Source: Chrysogorgia sp. JL179-B06
Taxonomy: Eukaryota > Cnidaria > Anthozoa > Scleralcyonacea > Chrysogorgiidae
DNA: 64,000 nt
Reading direction: 5' to 3'
NCBI GenBank assembly: GCA_035772405.1
Contig: JAYKKM010000082.1
Location: forward strand, 496,001 to 560,000
The notes beneath the pieces are model-generated. The model was not told where the DNA came from. It ran no database searches and worked only from the letters and a program-made list of their open reading frames with translations. Positions 32,877 through 44,496 of the stretch are shown here, in pieces. Numbering within the stretch: position 1 is the first letter of the stretch; each line of letters opens with the position of its first letter. A program made the position numbers and the translations under genes.

Positions 32877-33586
32877 TTACTCATTTTCAGATTTACCAGG
32901 CTGACGGTGATAACCTCTCCCTTGTTTATCTTTAAGCAATGGTGCAACAGTTTTGAGCACTGCTCTATTTGTCATAGGTCCAAAATCAGGATGTTCAGTA
33001 ATACATTTAATATTTTCTCCACTACCATCAAACCCTAGCAAATGGATAACTGCATCCACCTCTTTGCAACATCTATATTCAAGGGCAGAATCCAAATGTT
33101 GGTCGTTGCAACGACTGCACATGCACCTACATGTAAATGAAATTAACATAATATAAATTGAATGACATGGTGAAATTATGTTGTTACATGTAAAGTAAAA
33201 TGTCTAGAGTCAAGCACATAGTATATACGAGTGTTGTTTGTCAGTAGACAACTAAGTATAATAAACTAAGTATAAATGTAGAGTATTTCCAGACTTCTTG
33301 ATAAATTCATATCATCTGAAGGACATAAATGATAAATCACGTATTGCTTACAGTATACATACCACGATTGAACAGGGTCAGTTTTATCGTATCTTCTCTC
33401 CAGTGTTGCAGGAGATAATCCATCTTCGTCGCCTTCGTCGGATTCATTGCTTGAATCTTCGGCATCTGCTAAAGGTTCATCTTGATAAGGAATACAAATG
33501 CTTTCCACTTCGCCTTCGTGCGAAATATTTGATGCCAGCTCTTCTTCAGATGATGACAAGGAAGATTCCAGTTCGCTTTCAGCCAT
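32877..33586 (-). CDS. Second Kolobok gene: acidic N-terminus plus P2X7-ballast-like Cys domain
   Basis: Exon 1 33586-33363 begins MAESELESSLSSSEEELASN, an acidic, serine-rich region. Exon 2 33126-32877 follows with matching phase. The junction yields SWCMCSRCN, then YRCCKEVDAV and CITEHPDFGPM. This cysteine and histidine pattern resembles the intracellular 'ballast' domain of P2X7 receptors (CCQE..CITEHP). No membrane segments or receptor parts are present, so it is a stand-alone domain. Exon 2 can stop at TAA or splice at a GTAAGT overlapping it. It lies entirely within the Kolobok ends. Role unknown; DNA or metal binding is possible. Confidence 0.65.
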
Positions 33587-34435
33587 TTGGCTTATAAAAT
33601 ATTGATATATGCAGATCAAATTTCTCCCTGACGATCAGAAAAGCAAAAATACGGAAACTCGCTTACACAACTGATGACGTCACTCGCCCCAGGTCTCTGA
33701 CAATTTATGTCTAGTGATTTTCATGATTTGATCGCATTTCGAATGGCCAAAAAATCATATTTCATCGAGTTTCTATAATTATTATTTTGATAAAAGTAAT
33801 AGTTACATAGTAAAGTTTTTAATTCAAAGGGAAAAAGTGGACTCATTTTTTCGTTGCATAGGCACTTTAAAGATTTTTCAAAGTTGACTGTCGAAGTCAA
33901 ACTGCAGCCAAGCGCAACTGACTTACCCATCATGGCTGGAGAACGAGTAGTTCGTTCTAAGGAAGTAATTGCTGAGCAACTGAAACGTGAGATGGGGCTA
34001 CACTCCGACTGTGGGAAACGCACACGAGGATTTTTGGATGCAAAGTGGACTGAAGAGTGCTCCAGATTAGTATCCGAGGATTCAAGGTGCCTGCTGGATT
34101 TTGACAAGATGAAAGCAGGTGCAAAATTGATTTTTGGAAATGATGGCTATATTCTTAACCCAATTCAGGTGATTTGTCCTGTTTGTTTGGAGATAAAAAT
34201 CTTGAGCTCCATGAGTCAGCTTCGCTCATTATCTCAACATTTTAAGGAAAAGCATGCTGAAGATCCTAGAGGAGTGAGTTTTACCCAGCGTCTAAATGGA
34301 TGGATGGAAAACCACTTCATTTCGGAAAACGACCTTGATGAAAGAGGAACTCTTCCTGATGGAATAGTCTCACCTGAAGATATGTTTTCAACTCCCCGGG
34401 TCAGGGCCTTGGTCCTGGCCCGTGGCATTTTTTAA

Positions 34436-34674
34436 GGGCACTTACAGGACAGTAAACTACAGTAAAAAGTAATTCTGCTTATTTTTTCATGATCTTTCGC
34501 ATGATGCAAAAATTGTTTGGTGTCATAGGCACTTCAAGTTGCTAAAAACAGGCTTGCTTGATCAATCATGATTGGATGTACATGCATATATGTTTTTAAA
34601 TTGGCTTATTGATTACCAGCTAATGTTTTAATTAGACTCCAATTATCAGCTATTTTCCAACGTTTTCGTTTCAG
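34436..34674. other. Probable intron of the decayed RS/NHL gene
   Basis: No convincing frame. Ends in a good acceptor (TTTTCGTTTCAG) at about 34674. Confidence 0.4.
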
Positions 34675-36246
34675 GTTCTGGTTCTAATAATGATCTGTTC
34701 TATGTTCCGAAACGTGTGTTTTCCAATTTTTGAGAATTTTGTTTAGCAACCGGAATTGTCTTAGATCTTCAAAAGTTTAGACCTTGTGAACTAAATTTGG
34801 ATACCAAGCTCATTGCTAATTTACTTGAAACTCAAAGGTTGAGTGAGCCAATTTATTTTAAAATGTTCTTTTTTGTTAGTGCCCTTAAAATGTCTTGTTG
34901 AGAAATTGAGGGAGATTATATATCCTACTGGCTCAATAAGTTTATTGAGTCTGGCATTCTAGACAGAGAACATCTGATGTATCAAAATATAGATGCCTTT
35001 CTAACCGAGCAATTGTCCCAACCTAATCCTGTTACCACCTGGGAAAAGTGGCCGACATTATTCAGTTATTGTGTTTCTCTTGCTGAGCTTGCCTCAAGGA
35101 AAGGTTACATGTTCTACCTTGGTAGTAAACGCTTTGGCCTGAAGGAACACCGAGACGTTGTTGCACCAACTGTTTCTTACTGTAACCCTGGACCATCCTT
35201 GTCTACACTAGATTCACGGAAGTTAAATCCAGTGTATAATTCTGGTGCACACCTGAACAATGTAATGTTGCTCATGGAACTGTTGAATTCCCTTGATGGC
35301 GTGCCATGCTTCAAGGCTCCAGGATTAAAAAAATATGTTACAGTTTTGCATTATGATGGGATGCCTTTAAACATTGGTACCTTTCCTAGGCAGGAAAATT
35401 ATGAAACTTTCTTTGATGGTGTTATTCCCCCCATTAAACTGAACAAGATGAGAGAGTTGTACCAAGATGGAAACAATGGGGTTCACAGGTTTATTAATGA
35501 GAAATGTTCTTGGGTAAGCGAAGTCAAAGAGTTTGACATCTGTGATGCCGCAGGAATGGATAATCTCAATCTTTTTACAAAATTTAGTTCAATGGGTCCC
35601 CATGCAGAGAGTGTTAAAAGAGAGCTGAAGGAAGTGATGGATTGCATTGAAGTATGCAGCAATTGTCTGTTATCAGACAATGCCAAGAACTGCAAGTTTC
35701 CGTCGCCAATGGAAGTCTGTACGCAGTGTACAATGTTAGACCTCGAAAAGAAACCGTGCATCAGTGCACGATGCATTCATGCTTCTTCAGACCAAGCATC
35801 TGCACAGCGCAAAGCCCACATAGAACTTAACAATGCTGCATCTAGAGATATTAACATTCCAAACTGCAGGTTTTATGGCTTTGGATTGTTACATTTTTGT
35901 AAGAATTGTATTTCGTCATTACGCCATTACAGATTAACTGATATGTCTGGTTAATTCTTTGTTGCACAATTGTCATCAGTTTGGGCATCAAACACCTCAG
36001 AAGCACAAAAAATGAAAACTGTTGTCCCTGCTAGTGTCTTTGCTTATCGAGATGCCCATAGTGATGAAATTGGTTACCAAACAGTGTCTAAGCCTTTGGA
36101 AGATATCGTGAAAGAATGTGGAGCAATTGTGACAACCCTTGTGCCAGAGCAGTACAAGCCGACTGCTTTGGAAGCAAAAACTCACACCATCATGGGTCGG
36201 CCTCTGTACATTTCAACGAATGCAAATGGTGACATACTTTGGACAG
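34675..36246 (+). pseudogene. RS/NHL gene, central exon (unknown Cys-containing region), with nonsense codons
   Basis: A long frame from 34675 to a donor near 36246 (GGACAG|GTACTG), broken by in-frame TGA at about 34898 and TAA at about 35952. Conserved-looking segments include GYMFYLGSKRFGLKEHRDVV, MGPHAESVKRELKEVMDCIE with VCSNC, and CTQCTML. The paired CxxC motifs suggest metal binding. It resembles uncharacterised proteins that combine such a region with C-terminal NHL repeats, a family I associate with corals and anemones (memory, not a search). Confidence 0.55.
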
Positions 36247-36661
36247 GTACTGTATGGAAAAAACTAATTTAAAATACACTAGATTTTCGTACATGTAAGG
36301 TTGGTTGATATTATTGCATGCATTTTTAATGTACAATATATGTACTGCATGATGGTGTAAAACCATCGAACATTCGAACATTTATCAAGCCTCATGGAGG
36401 ATGCTCCGCAATGATTTTAATCAAGTATCTTAGTGCTAGCCTGTTTAGGGACCAATATTACTCGAGTGTGATCAGTGCACATCGATCATAAGTTACTAAG
36501 TAGTGTAGGCAAATTGATTCCCAATTTAATACTCTTTATTTCCAAAATTCAAATAATAAAATAAATAACGGTTAATCAGTCGTGATTAACCATTTACTTT
36601 ACTTACTCTATGAACGTTTGAAAATAAATACATAATATATTCATTAGATTTTATAATTTCA

Positions 36662-36740
36662 GATGCTGAGTATGAGTTTGTTGGTATGGGTAACAGGCAT
36701 ATTCCAACCAAATGTATTTCATTGGGACGTGGGATAATCC
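36662..36740 (+). pseudogene. RS/NHL gene, short exon
   Basis: About 79 bp, opened by CAG|ATGCTGAG and closed by CCGG|GTAAGTG, encoding EFVGMGNRHIPTKCISLGRG. The interval 36247-36661 and the interval 36741-37146 look intronic. Confidence 0.5.
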
Positions 36741-37146
36741 GGGTAAGTGTTCATTTTTACAAAGTCCCTTCATGGTTATGTGTTAAGCTTTTAATGGCTA
36801 AATTAAGCACATCAGGTTTTATGGCAATTTTATCACAGCCAGATGAGCGTGTTTTCGGAACCTATGATGTGAAATGTGTCCCACTTCGGGTTTTTTTCGG
36901 TCTCAACAGTTTCAAACTCCTCAAAAATAAAATCCTGACTATGGTGTACTTTAACACGAAAAAGTAATTTTCCTTCATTCCCCAGTTGTACGCTACTACA
37001 GATGCACCCGATTGGCCCAATGTTTTGATGACACAAATTCGTCACATGACACTGTACTGACTTGGGGTTGAGGCAAGGGATCAAGCATTTAGCAGCCCTA
37101 GTGTTTGGGAGAAGCTCATTATTATTCTATTCATCACTATTTTTAG

Positions 37147-39402
37147 GTTCAGCACATCAAAGCAGTCATAGCGTCCAAAGCATCTTTTAGACATCCTGCT
37201 GGTATAGACGTTTTGGTTGTTAAGCCCGGAAAAAATGAAATTGCATTCATTTGTGATAAGGGGAACTCCTGTATTCGTGTTATCAAGGGTGTTCACTCTT
37301 TCTTAGCAGGCAAATTTGTAGGAACACTCCAACTACGACCTATTCCTGCCAATTGGAGACCTGAAGGGTTAACTGTCGTTTCCCAAATCCGCCTTGCTAT
37401 TTCTGAAGGCACCACTATTTATTTGGTATGTATGGATGCTACCTTTACTGGTGGTCAACTTGTGACTGTTGTCGATAATTTGGAATCACCACATGGGCTT
37501 TGTCTCTCAAAAACTCCTGATGCTGTTTTTGTTGCTGATGGACACACTGTGAAACAAATTAATTTTCACTCCAAAGCTGTTGGCGTCGTGGCACAAGGTT
37601 TCAAGCAGGCGTTTGATGTGTGTTTGTCAACAAACGGAAATCTTGGAGTTGCAGATGTTCAGGCACACAAGGTTTTCATTCTGGAGGAAGACGAAAATGG
37701 AAATTATGAAGTTCGGAGTACAATTGGAACTGGAAGCTCAGGCTGTTTTGATGGTCCATCGTCCAAGGCCCAGCTTTCAGAACCAACAGGACTGTGCTTT
37801 GACTTTGATTCCGCAATTATCTGTTGCTTTGGTGGTAGCAAGACTGGTTGCATTAAATTGTATAGCAAAGTTAACTTTGCTTGTATGTTCATGACAACCA
37901 TCCGACAAATTTATCATGCGATAGGATTTCTGCTCAAGAAAGAACAGAATCACTTGGCCCAAGTTGGTAAAAATCCTGCAGCGCCATTTGTTGAAGGTAC
38001 TGCAAAGCTCATTGATTCTCTGGCCTACTTGGAGAGCCTGATAACTCAGCGGAAAGATCATCTCAAGATGGCCGCAGCTGGCCCGGAGGGAACTGTGTAC
38101 CATGCTACTGTTCAAGGCTTCTCAGAAACTGTAAAAGCTTTGGAGGCTCATATCCAATCGTTTGAGCTGATGGGGATGCAAAATGTTTTGGCACAATTTA
38201 GCCTCTATGCATTTGTCAATGAGTCCTGAAAGGAACATGGTTTCGCGAAACATAAACAGAAAGGGCAATACAGACACCCTACCCAGCAGCAATATGTGCG
38301 CAGTAAAGGCAGCCATGAAATTGAGTTGATAAAGAAGATCTGTCAATGCCCGCACGCTTATCATACCAACTCATTTAGCGCTTATCAACCCACTCATCAT
38401 TCCAGTTTGTCCTCTGTGAAAACCATTGCCCTTTACAAGAAGTGGAGTGGGAAGTTCCATCCGCAACAAGAGGCTATCAACTGTGAACAGGCTAGTAATG
38501 ATTTTAAAGTTGCAAGAATGCTCAATGTTCTAACCAAGTCAAGGCCATCCCAAAATATCCGAGACTTGTATAGATTCAAGTGTGGCTATAGCCCCTGCGT
38601 TATCATCCAGAAAGATACTCTTCTCCAAGATAATACCAATCAATGCCAACTCCACTTCCTGCTTTTGAAGAACTAATGAGTGCACTCCAAATCCAAAGAG
38701 CAGAGAACGGTTCGTTACCTTCAGAAATTGGTCGTGTCCAGTCAGGTGAATATCTTTTTGTACCTGGAGATATTGTGGCAGTTAACCCTGGTACAGATAA
38801 TGAAATTCCGAGCGGCGATAAGTGGTGGCTACTTCAGATCAACAAGCCGCATCACTCAAGCAAAAACCGGTCCGGATGCCATGTATTTGGATTTTGGCTC
38901 GCTGAAAAGAAAGTTGTTGACCAGCCTGTATCGGGGAGACATTTTGCACTGCTTTCACAAGCAGTCAAAGTTTATTTTGGATCCATTGTTAGGGACAACC
39001 AGATTCCACTGGTAATACCTGTAGAGGAACTGGGTTCTGGTTGGGAGAATGGACACATTCTTTATGCTTTTACTGACGAGTACTGCCATGAACTGGATAC
39101 GATATCTGATGCCTTTTGAAGAAACTTGGGTTTGGTGGCTGACGTAATTGAAGAGGATAGCGAAGTTGATTCAGGACAGGATTAGGACAATGGACAGAGT
39201 GAACAACAGTCAGATATCCACGAGGTGGAGCTTACAGCACTGACTCATAGAAGAAGGAGGGTGCTTCGCAATGCAGAGGGTCAAATTTTGACGTCGTACA
39301 GAGACCTCTCAAACCCCTGCCCACAAAATAGAAATCACGAGAATACTGAAACCGAAGCGGAAAGAACTACTTCTGAGTTTGACAATACAGTAGCTGATTG
39401 AG
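37147..39402 (+). pseudogene. RS/NHL gene, last exon: NHL-type beta-propeller repeats, decayed
   Basis: The acceptor TTTTTAG precedes VQHIKAVIASKASFRHPAGI. Repeats typical of NHL blades: GIDVLVVKPGKNEIAFICDK, SPHGLCLSKTPDAVFVADGH, FDVCLSTNGNLGVADVQAHK and EPTGLCFDFDSAIICCFGGS. A TGA at 38227-38229 interrupts the frame, which continues with RSKGSHEIELIKKIC; a frame change follows near 38640; GDKWWLLQINKPH comes next, then another in-frame TGA at 39117. NHL propellers usually bind protein or RNA. The pattern of point stops shows neutral decay after insertion. Confidence 0.65.
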
Positions 39403-39811
39403 TCTAGGGTGAGGGGTTTTTTTCAAACCAGAAAACAACAGATTTGGCCGATGTTACTTTTTGAGGAAAATGAGATATCGAAGAAAAATCGAAGAAAAAT
39501 CAGTATCTCAATAAAATTGAACCTTGTTGCAAATCAATTAAGTGTTTGCGTTTACACACGAATAACTCTATTTATTATACAACTGTATTAAAAAGTGTCC
39601 AAATGACGCTAAAAACGAGTAAAATATACAGCGATATTTGGACACTTGGTTATTTGTATACTAGTAAACCGGTTTTACAAACAAGTTTATTTTGTTAGCC
39701 AATCACATTTGTCGAAGGAGAAACTACTTCATGTATGCTTATTGTGTTGTACTCAAAGTTTTGCCTTTTCAAATTTTCTTTTTCAATTCCAGTGAGGTAT
39801 GGGACATACAG

Positions 39812-39927
39812 TGATTTAAGGCGACTTTGTGCGATTTAAGGCGACTTAAGCAAAATTCAACAAATAACTTTGCGATTTAAGGCGACTTTGGGCGATTTAA
39901 GGCGACTTTAGGTCCCAAAGTAGGCCT
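39812..39927. repeat. Right terminus of the 29-kb element: motif array plus 27-bp TIR
   Basis: The array 'gcgatttaaggcgactt', with 'gcaaaattcaacaaataac', matches the left array in the same orientation; the last 27 bp, ending CAAAGTAGGCCT, are the inverted copy of the left end. ATTTTT follows. Confidence 0.9.
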
Positions 39928-39933
39928 ATTTTT

Positions 39934-42900
39934 ACTAAAATGGCCTATTGAAACATCTCACCATGACATTTTTGGGGAAGATGCAATTTCTAAAACAACT
40001 TCTGCCTTAGAGTTTTGGTGTAAAAACGGAAGTTTTTATACTTGTGATAAATGTAACTCTGTGAATCCAGTAAGTATGCCTTACAATTTTATGAAACGAC
40101 CAAATCCTAGCAAAAGGAACAAATGTAAATGTATTGATGAAAGGTATCATGTTCCATGCTTCAATCAAATACCTGAAGCACTTCTAAATCTATCAAAAGA
40201 GAATATCATAACGTTGAGACCTTTTGATTTGGATTGTGGTGTTTATCATAGGCAAACTCATGGCTACAGAACAAAGACTGGCATGATTAAATTGTCACCT
40301 TCCACGACATCAGAATGATCGCAAAAAGTGCCGTAGAGAGCCTACGAATACTTGATCATGTCACCATCTACACATTATTCACATTTTATACATTTACGTG
40401 AACAAATTGTTAAGGAAGAGTCGAGCATAAATACCTTAGATTTTTCTGTAACTGCTGGAATTGAGTGTGCCTTGTGGCCAAATATCTATCCTTTCTCTTC
40501 TTGGTGTGAGAGTTTATGTGGACAAGATAGTAGGTTAAGCATGAAAATAGCGTTTTGCACTAAGTTATTTTCAGAAATAGTAGACTATGGTTTGCACTTC
40601 GATCTGCTTCAGTGGCAATATGATCGCAATCTGTATAAAGTTGTTAGTGGTGCAATTAATACAGTTCGCTTTTCCAACTGTTCTCCTGCACGAGCTTTGG
40701 ACAGTAAATCCTTCTCACCAACATACTGGCAGTGGCAGCATAGATATCTACTAGATGCTGTGCAGCAGTTTGGTCTACCTGATGTGTTTATTACTATCAG
40801 TCCGTTTGAGTGGTCCTTTCCTTTTGTCAATTGGGTTTCCTCTGTTAGATATAAAACTGGAATGGGTCCTACTCAACTTGCAGGATACGAGACCTTTAAC
40901 ATTGCACATGCCCTAGAACAAATAGTTAGGGGATATTTATGTGGTAGCAATAGTAGAAAATGGAGCCACCATCTGTTCAGTTACAACAGAACTTCAAATC
41001 ACAAGAACATTAAGACTTATTTCTATCGATTTGAGTTTCAAAAGAGAGGAACACTACATCTCCATATGCTTGTCTGGCTCCATGACATCACAAAAATGCA
41101 GCATAAATTTATTCGAGCAGATATTCCTCATGACAATCCAGAATTGGCATTTTTCTCGCATAAGCTACAACCATCTGATAAACCATCTCATTGTTTAACT
41201 TTACAAACTGAAGAATCTCACATATCCATCGAAAATGGGAAATATGTGCAGCATTTAAAATATCCTGCAGAAGAATTTGCTTTAAACTTAAGAGCTTATA
41301 TTGCCACTCTTCTCCCAGTGCTGAAATGTCGCATGGATTATCAAACTACAGATGATGTGGCTATGTTACTTCCTATGTGACAAAATTTCAGGATTCTCTT
41401 TCGATAGACAGCATGTATTCATATGAAGTTGAAGGTAGACAAGCTGCTACTCTATACCTAATGCGTGAATGTCCAGCAGAACCAGAGATGTGGTTTTTTT
41501 TCTATGCCAAAAAGATCGCATGGTCTAACAGCCGAACAAAACGTTTTGTCGTTCCTATTAGCAGTAAAGCAGCAGATGATAAAACAGTCATGAAATACTG
41601 GAAACGTCCACAAAACTTTAATTCTCTTATCATGATTGAATGGCTATGCAAATTCAATACAAATGCATCAGTGCCCAAAGAGTACAAGGATGGATCAACC
41701 CTTGTTGGGACAAAAATGCTTTCTGTGTTTAATAAAGAATACTTTTTTCAGTATTGTTTGTTAAATTTACCTCATAGAGAAATTTCAGAGCTATTTAGCC
41801 CAGAGCATGAAAGCTTACCTGACCAGTTGCAATTTTATACTGCTGCAGTATTGCATTTCCCTCAAATTTGGAGAAATGAAGACAACATTAAATCAATGTT
41901 CAGTATACAGGGGCACAAAGACTACTTTGTAGCAACAGTTATAAGCTATATAAGTAGTTTGCATGATTTGTATTATTTATGGGAAATTCAAGTTGTTCGA
42001 ACTGAACAACTCAGATCATATGAAACTAATAATGCCCAAATAATTGAACTTGATCGATGGCAGTTAGCTGTCGTCAAACATCTTGACAATACAGTAAAAC
42101 TGAGGGACAAGTACTATAGTATGCAGCAAACTTTTTTCACTGCACATGTTGACAATGACTTAGATAGTGACAATGAAAGTGATCATGATATTGAAATTGA
42201 CAACATCAGACCATCTAGCAATAGCTTTGATTCCAACTGCCAAACAGCTGAAGAAGCAATGGAATTCCAAGAGCAACAAGAAATTCAATGGCAAAAACCC
42301 ATGCTAATAGTTGGAAAAGCAGGCTCAGGCAAATCGCAAACAATATCCCATTGTGTAGACAAACACTTGCAAAAGGGAAAAAATATTTTTGTCCTTGCAC
42401 CAACAGGACTGCTCGCAAGCCATTTTCGATCCAGCTTGCCCTCTGGAGTTGACTGTGATACAGTACATGCAGCATTTCACATTCCTGTTGCCAATGACGA
42501 GCCGCCAAAAACAAATTGGGCATTGTCACATTATTATCGGAAAAACATTTTGCCCATATTTTAGAAACTTTAAACAGAATCAACTATCGGCCAATTTTAG
42601 TTGTTTGTGGAGACATGGGGCAACAACAACCATTTGAAAAAGTAGGAGGATATTCAATTAATGTTACATCCCCTTTCAACAATTCTAGATTTACGAGCTC
42701 TACCTACCGTTTTTCTTTAAATGGGCAACATCGTGTTGACGATGAAGAATATGTCAAAATTTTGGATCATATTCGTAATTGGCGTCCTGATCAAAATGTT
42801 CTCAATAAAATACAAGAAGGACGTGTGATATGTGAGCAAGGCCAAATAATAGCCAACAAATTGTTGGCAATTTTACTTGAAAACCCTGAGGCAACTGTAC

Positions 42901-43394
42901 TAACTTTTACAAATGATGCGGCAGCACATGTAAACAATCTAATTTCATCATCATTATTTGCCAATGATCAACCACTTGGTTATTATATGTTTGACAATGA
43001 GTCTGAATTAACCCCAATATACAAGGGAATGAAAGTTATGATCACACAAAATCGTGACAAAAACAATAACGTTGTAAATGGTCAAATGGCAAAAGTAGCA
43101 ACATGCCATGGGAACACAATATTTCTAAAAATGCCACAAAATAAAATTGCTGCTATACATCCGGTAACTTGTAAGTCTGACAAAGGGTACATCACATGTT
43201 ATCCAATTAGAATTGCTTATGCAATTACAATGTGCAAATCACAAGGTCAAACTCTTGCAAAAAATATTTTATGGTTTGACAAAGACAACATTCCACCAGG
43301 AACAGGTTATGTTGCTCTTTCAAGAGTAAGAAAACTCTGCGATGTATCTTTCCTTACTCCTCTCAAACCATGCTTCTTTACACCTGTTTGTTAA
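39934..43394 (+). pseudogene. Rep/helicase (Helitron-like) copy A, main part
   Basis: Continuation of 10526-10683. Order: CxxC motif (CDKCNSV), FDLDCGVYHRQTHGYRTKTG, the Helitron-like N-terminal PDVFITISPFEWSFPF, and the HUH motif in FEFQKRGTLHLHMLVWLHD (about 41030-41090). The two-tyrosine motif YVTSYVTKFQD (about 41362-41395) is read in a different frame because about 10 bp are missing. Then a Pif1-type helicase: Walker A VGKAGSGKS (about 42310), later CGDMGQQQPF, TFTNDAAAHVN and CKSQGQT..GYVALSRVRK. Compared with copy B, about 30 bp containing Walker B are deleted near 42530. Also a frame change near 40318. Encodes rolling-circle transposition enzymes; this copy is inactive. Confidence 0.85.
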
Positions 43395-43511
43395 TATTAA
43401 AACTATTTAAATGCTGTATTTACAATTGCATGAAAATGACTTTTGCTGTTAAAAAATAAGCAGTATAGTGTTAAAATGACATTAAAATAAAGTTTTGCAA
43501 ATCACACACTA

Positions 43512-44496
43512 ATGATCACTTATTTTTACAAATGCATAAATCAAAGAAACAATCATACCAAAGTCACAATCATACCAAAGTCCTCCAAAGTCAAAAGGAG
43601 TAGGGTACTTCAACCATTTTCCAAGCGACTCCTTCGTCCTTATGGACGTGTTCATGAGATGGCTGAGCAAACCATGCTTGAGGCAAGCGCTAACCCCAAG
43701 AGCTGTGAATGGCTGGTACGTCCCGACTTTGCTGTAAGCGAGTTTTCGGCCACAATAGCAGAGAATATCGTACTGTTGATAAATGAAGATGTACCATATT
43801 TACGAAAGAAAAAGCTGGAAAAATGTTTTGAAGAAATACAAAAGTACGTACCTTCGCTTAATAGACTAAATAACAAAAATGATATTGCAGAAAAACCCAC
43901 AAGTAATGACATCAACAATCTGCTCAAACTTATTCTGGATGATAAACCAGAAATAAATGAGATGATGGCAAGTTTCTTCAAAATTGGAGGTGCAATGTAC
44001 TTGACTTCCATACACTACATGGTAGTATAGCATCTCATTTCCAATCCAAAAAAATACTCGATGCACTTGACACCAGAAGATGATGAACGGAGGTGTGATA
44101 ATTTTAAATCCAAGGGCAATTTAAAGTCTTTAAAAGACATGCTTCTTTGCATGTGCGTACCACAAGGTAATAATGAGCCAAGTACGAGTACCACAGCGTC
44201 AACTTCATCAGATGCCAGAAAGAGACTTCTGGATGAGTTAAACACTTTGCTTGGGGAGGAAGAACAACAGAACACGTTCGATCAAATACCATCAACAAGT
44301 GCTCAAGTTGTCGAGGAAGGTGACGTTTCTCTGCCTAAAAAAAAAGAGTAAACCAAAGGTCATTGCTGATAACACCAGTGAGTCAAATTACAGTGATCAA
44401 AATGGTCAGCCGAGTAAATCATCTTCGAAGACGACGACGAAAAAACAAAAAGAATACAACAAAAAAACAACTCAAAAACAAAAAAAGCAACGTTAA
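43512..44496 (+). pseudogene. Unknown ~328-codon protein downstream of Rep/helicase A
   Basis: One frame from ATG 43512 through an in-frame TAG at 44028-44030 to about 44337, where an A-run appears to have slipped, and on in the next frame to 44496. Segments: PKSCEWLVRPDFAVSEFSAT, a helical region (YLRKKKLEKCFEEIQKYV), then a Ser/Thr-rich part (STSTTASTSSDARKRL) and a Lys-rich tail (KKQKEYNKKTTQKQKKQR). The tail suggests nuclear location. I do not recognise the family. It may be a second gene of the Rep/helicase element. Confidence 0.45.

Larger units (their letters stand above)
26330..33866 (+). mobile_element. Kolobok DNA transposon, 7.5 kb, two genes, TSD TTAA
   Basis: Both ends begin AGTGCCTATGCAACGAAA (18 bp, perfect inverted repeats) and are flanked by TTAA (26326-26329; 33867-33870), the hallmark of Kolobok and piggyBac. 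The THAP plus DDE transposase identifies Kolobok. The transposase gene (plus) and a second gene (minus) meet tail-to-tail. Removing the element restores the frame of the interrupted exon. Confidence 0.92.
26091..34435 (+). pseudogene. RS/NHL gene, second exon, split by the Kolobok element
   Basis: Left part 26091-26329 reads WSVKTFSSKNDKMVHVNSEM then a compact alpha/beta-like region ending LLHAIDVLK. The right part begins at 33867; joining over one TTAA continues DFSKLTVEVK in frame to about 34432. The right part includes a possible zinc finger, CPVCLEIKI..HFKEKH. I do not recognise the domain; a PB1- or ubiquitin-like fold is conceivable. It is not an independent gene in either half. Confidence 0.6.
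10684..39927. mobile_element. 29.2-kb gene-carrying TIR element inserted in a Rep/helicase gene (TSD ATTTTT)
   Basis: The two ends are perfect 27-bp inverted copies beginning AGGCCTACTTTGGGACC. Both flanks carry ATTTTT (10678-10683; 39928-39933), a 6-bp target duplication. Removing the element with one ATTTTT restores the Rep/helicase frame. Inside are a BRCT-domain gene, an RS/NHL-repeat gene, a nested Polinton and a nested Kolobok. Subtracting the nested elements and their duplications leaves about 9.93 kb. No transposase for this element itself is recognisable. AG...CT ends and 6-bp duplications are seen in Polintons, but no Polinton gene belongs to the outer element; other 6-bp-TSD superfamilies (for example IS3EU, Dada) are possible. 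Superfamily is unassigned. Confidence 0.85.

Noticed and set aside
35951..35980. A 30-bp GT...AG 'intron' that would bypass the TAA at 35952
   Set aside because: Far too short to splice; the frame is the same on both sides, so a nonsense mutation is simpler.
10684..39927. Calling the outer 29-kb element a giant Polinton because of AG...CT ends and a 6-bp duplication
   Set aside because: All Polinton genes belong to the inner element with its own TIRs and duplication; none lies in the outer 9.9 kb.
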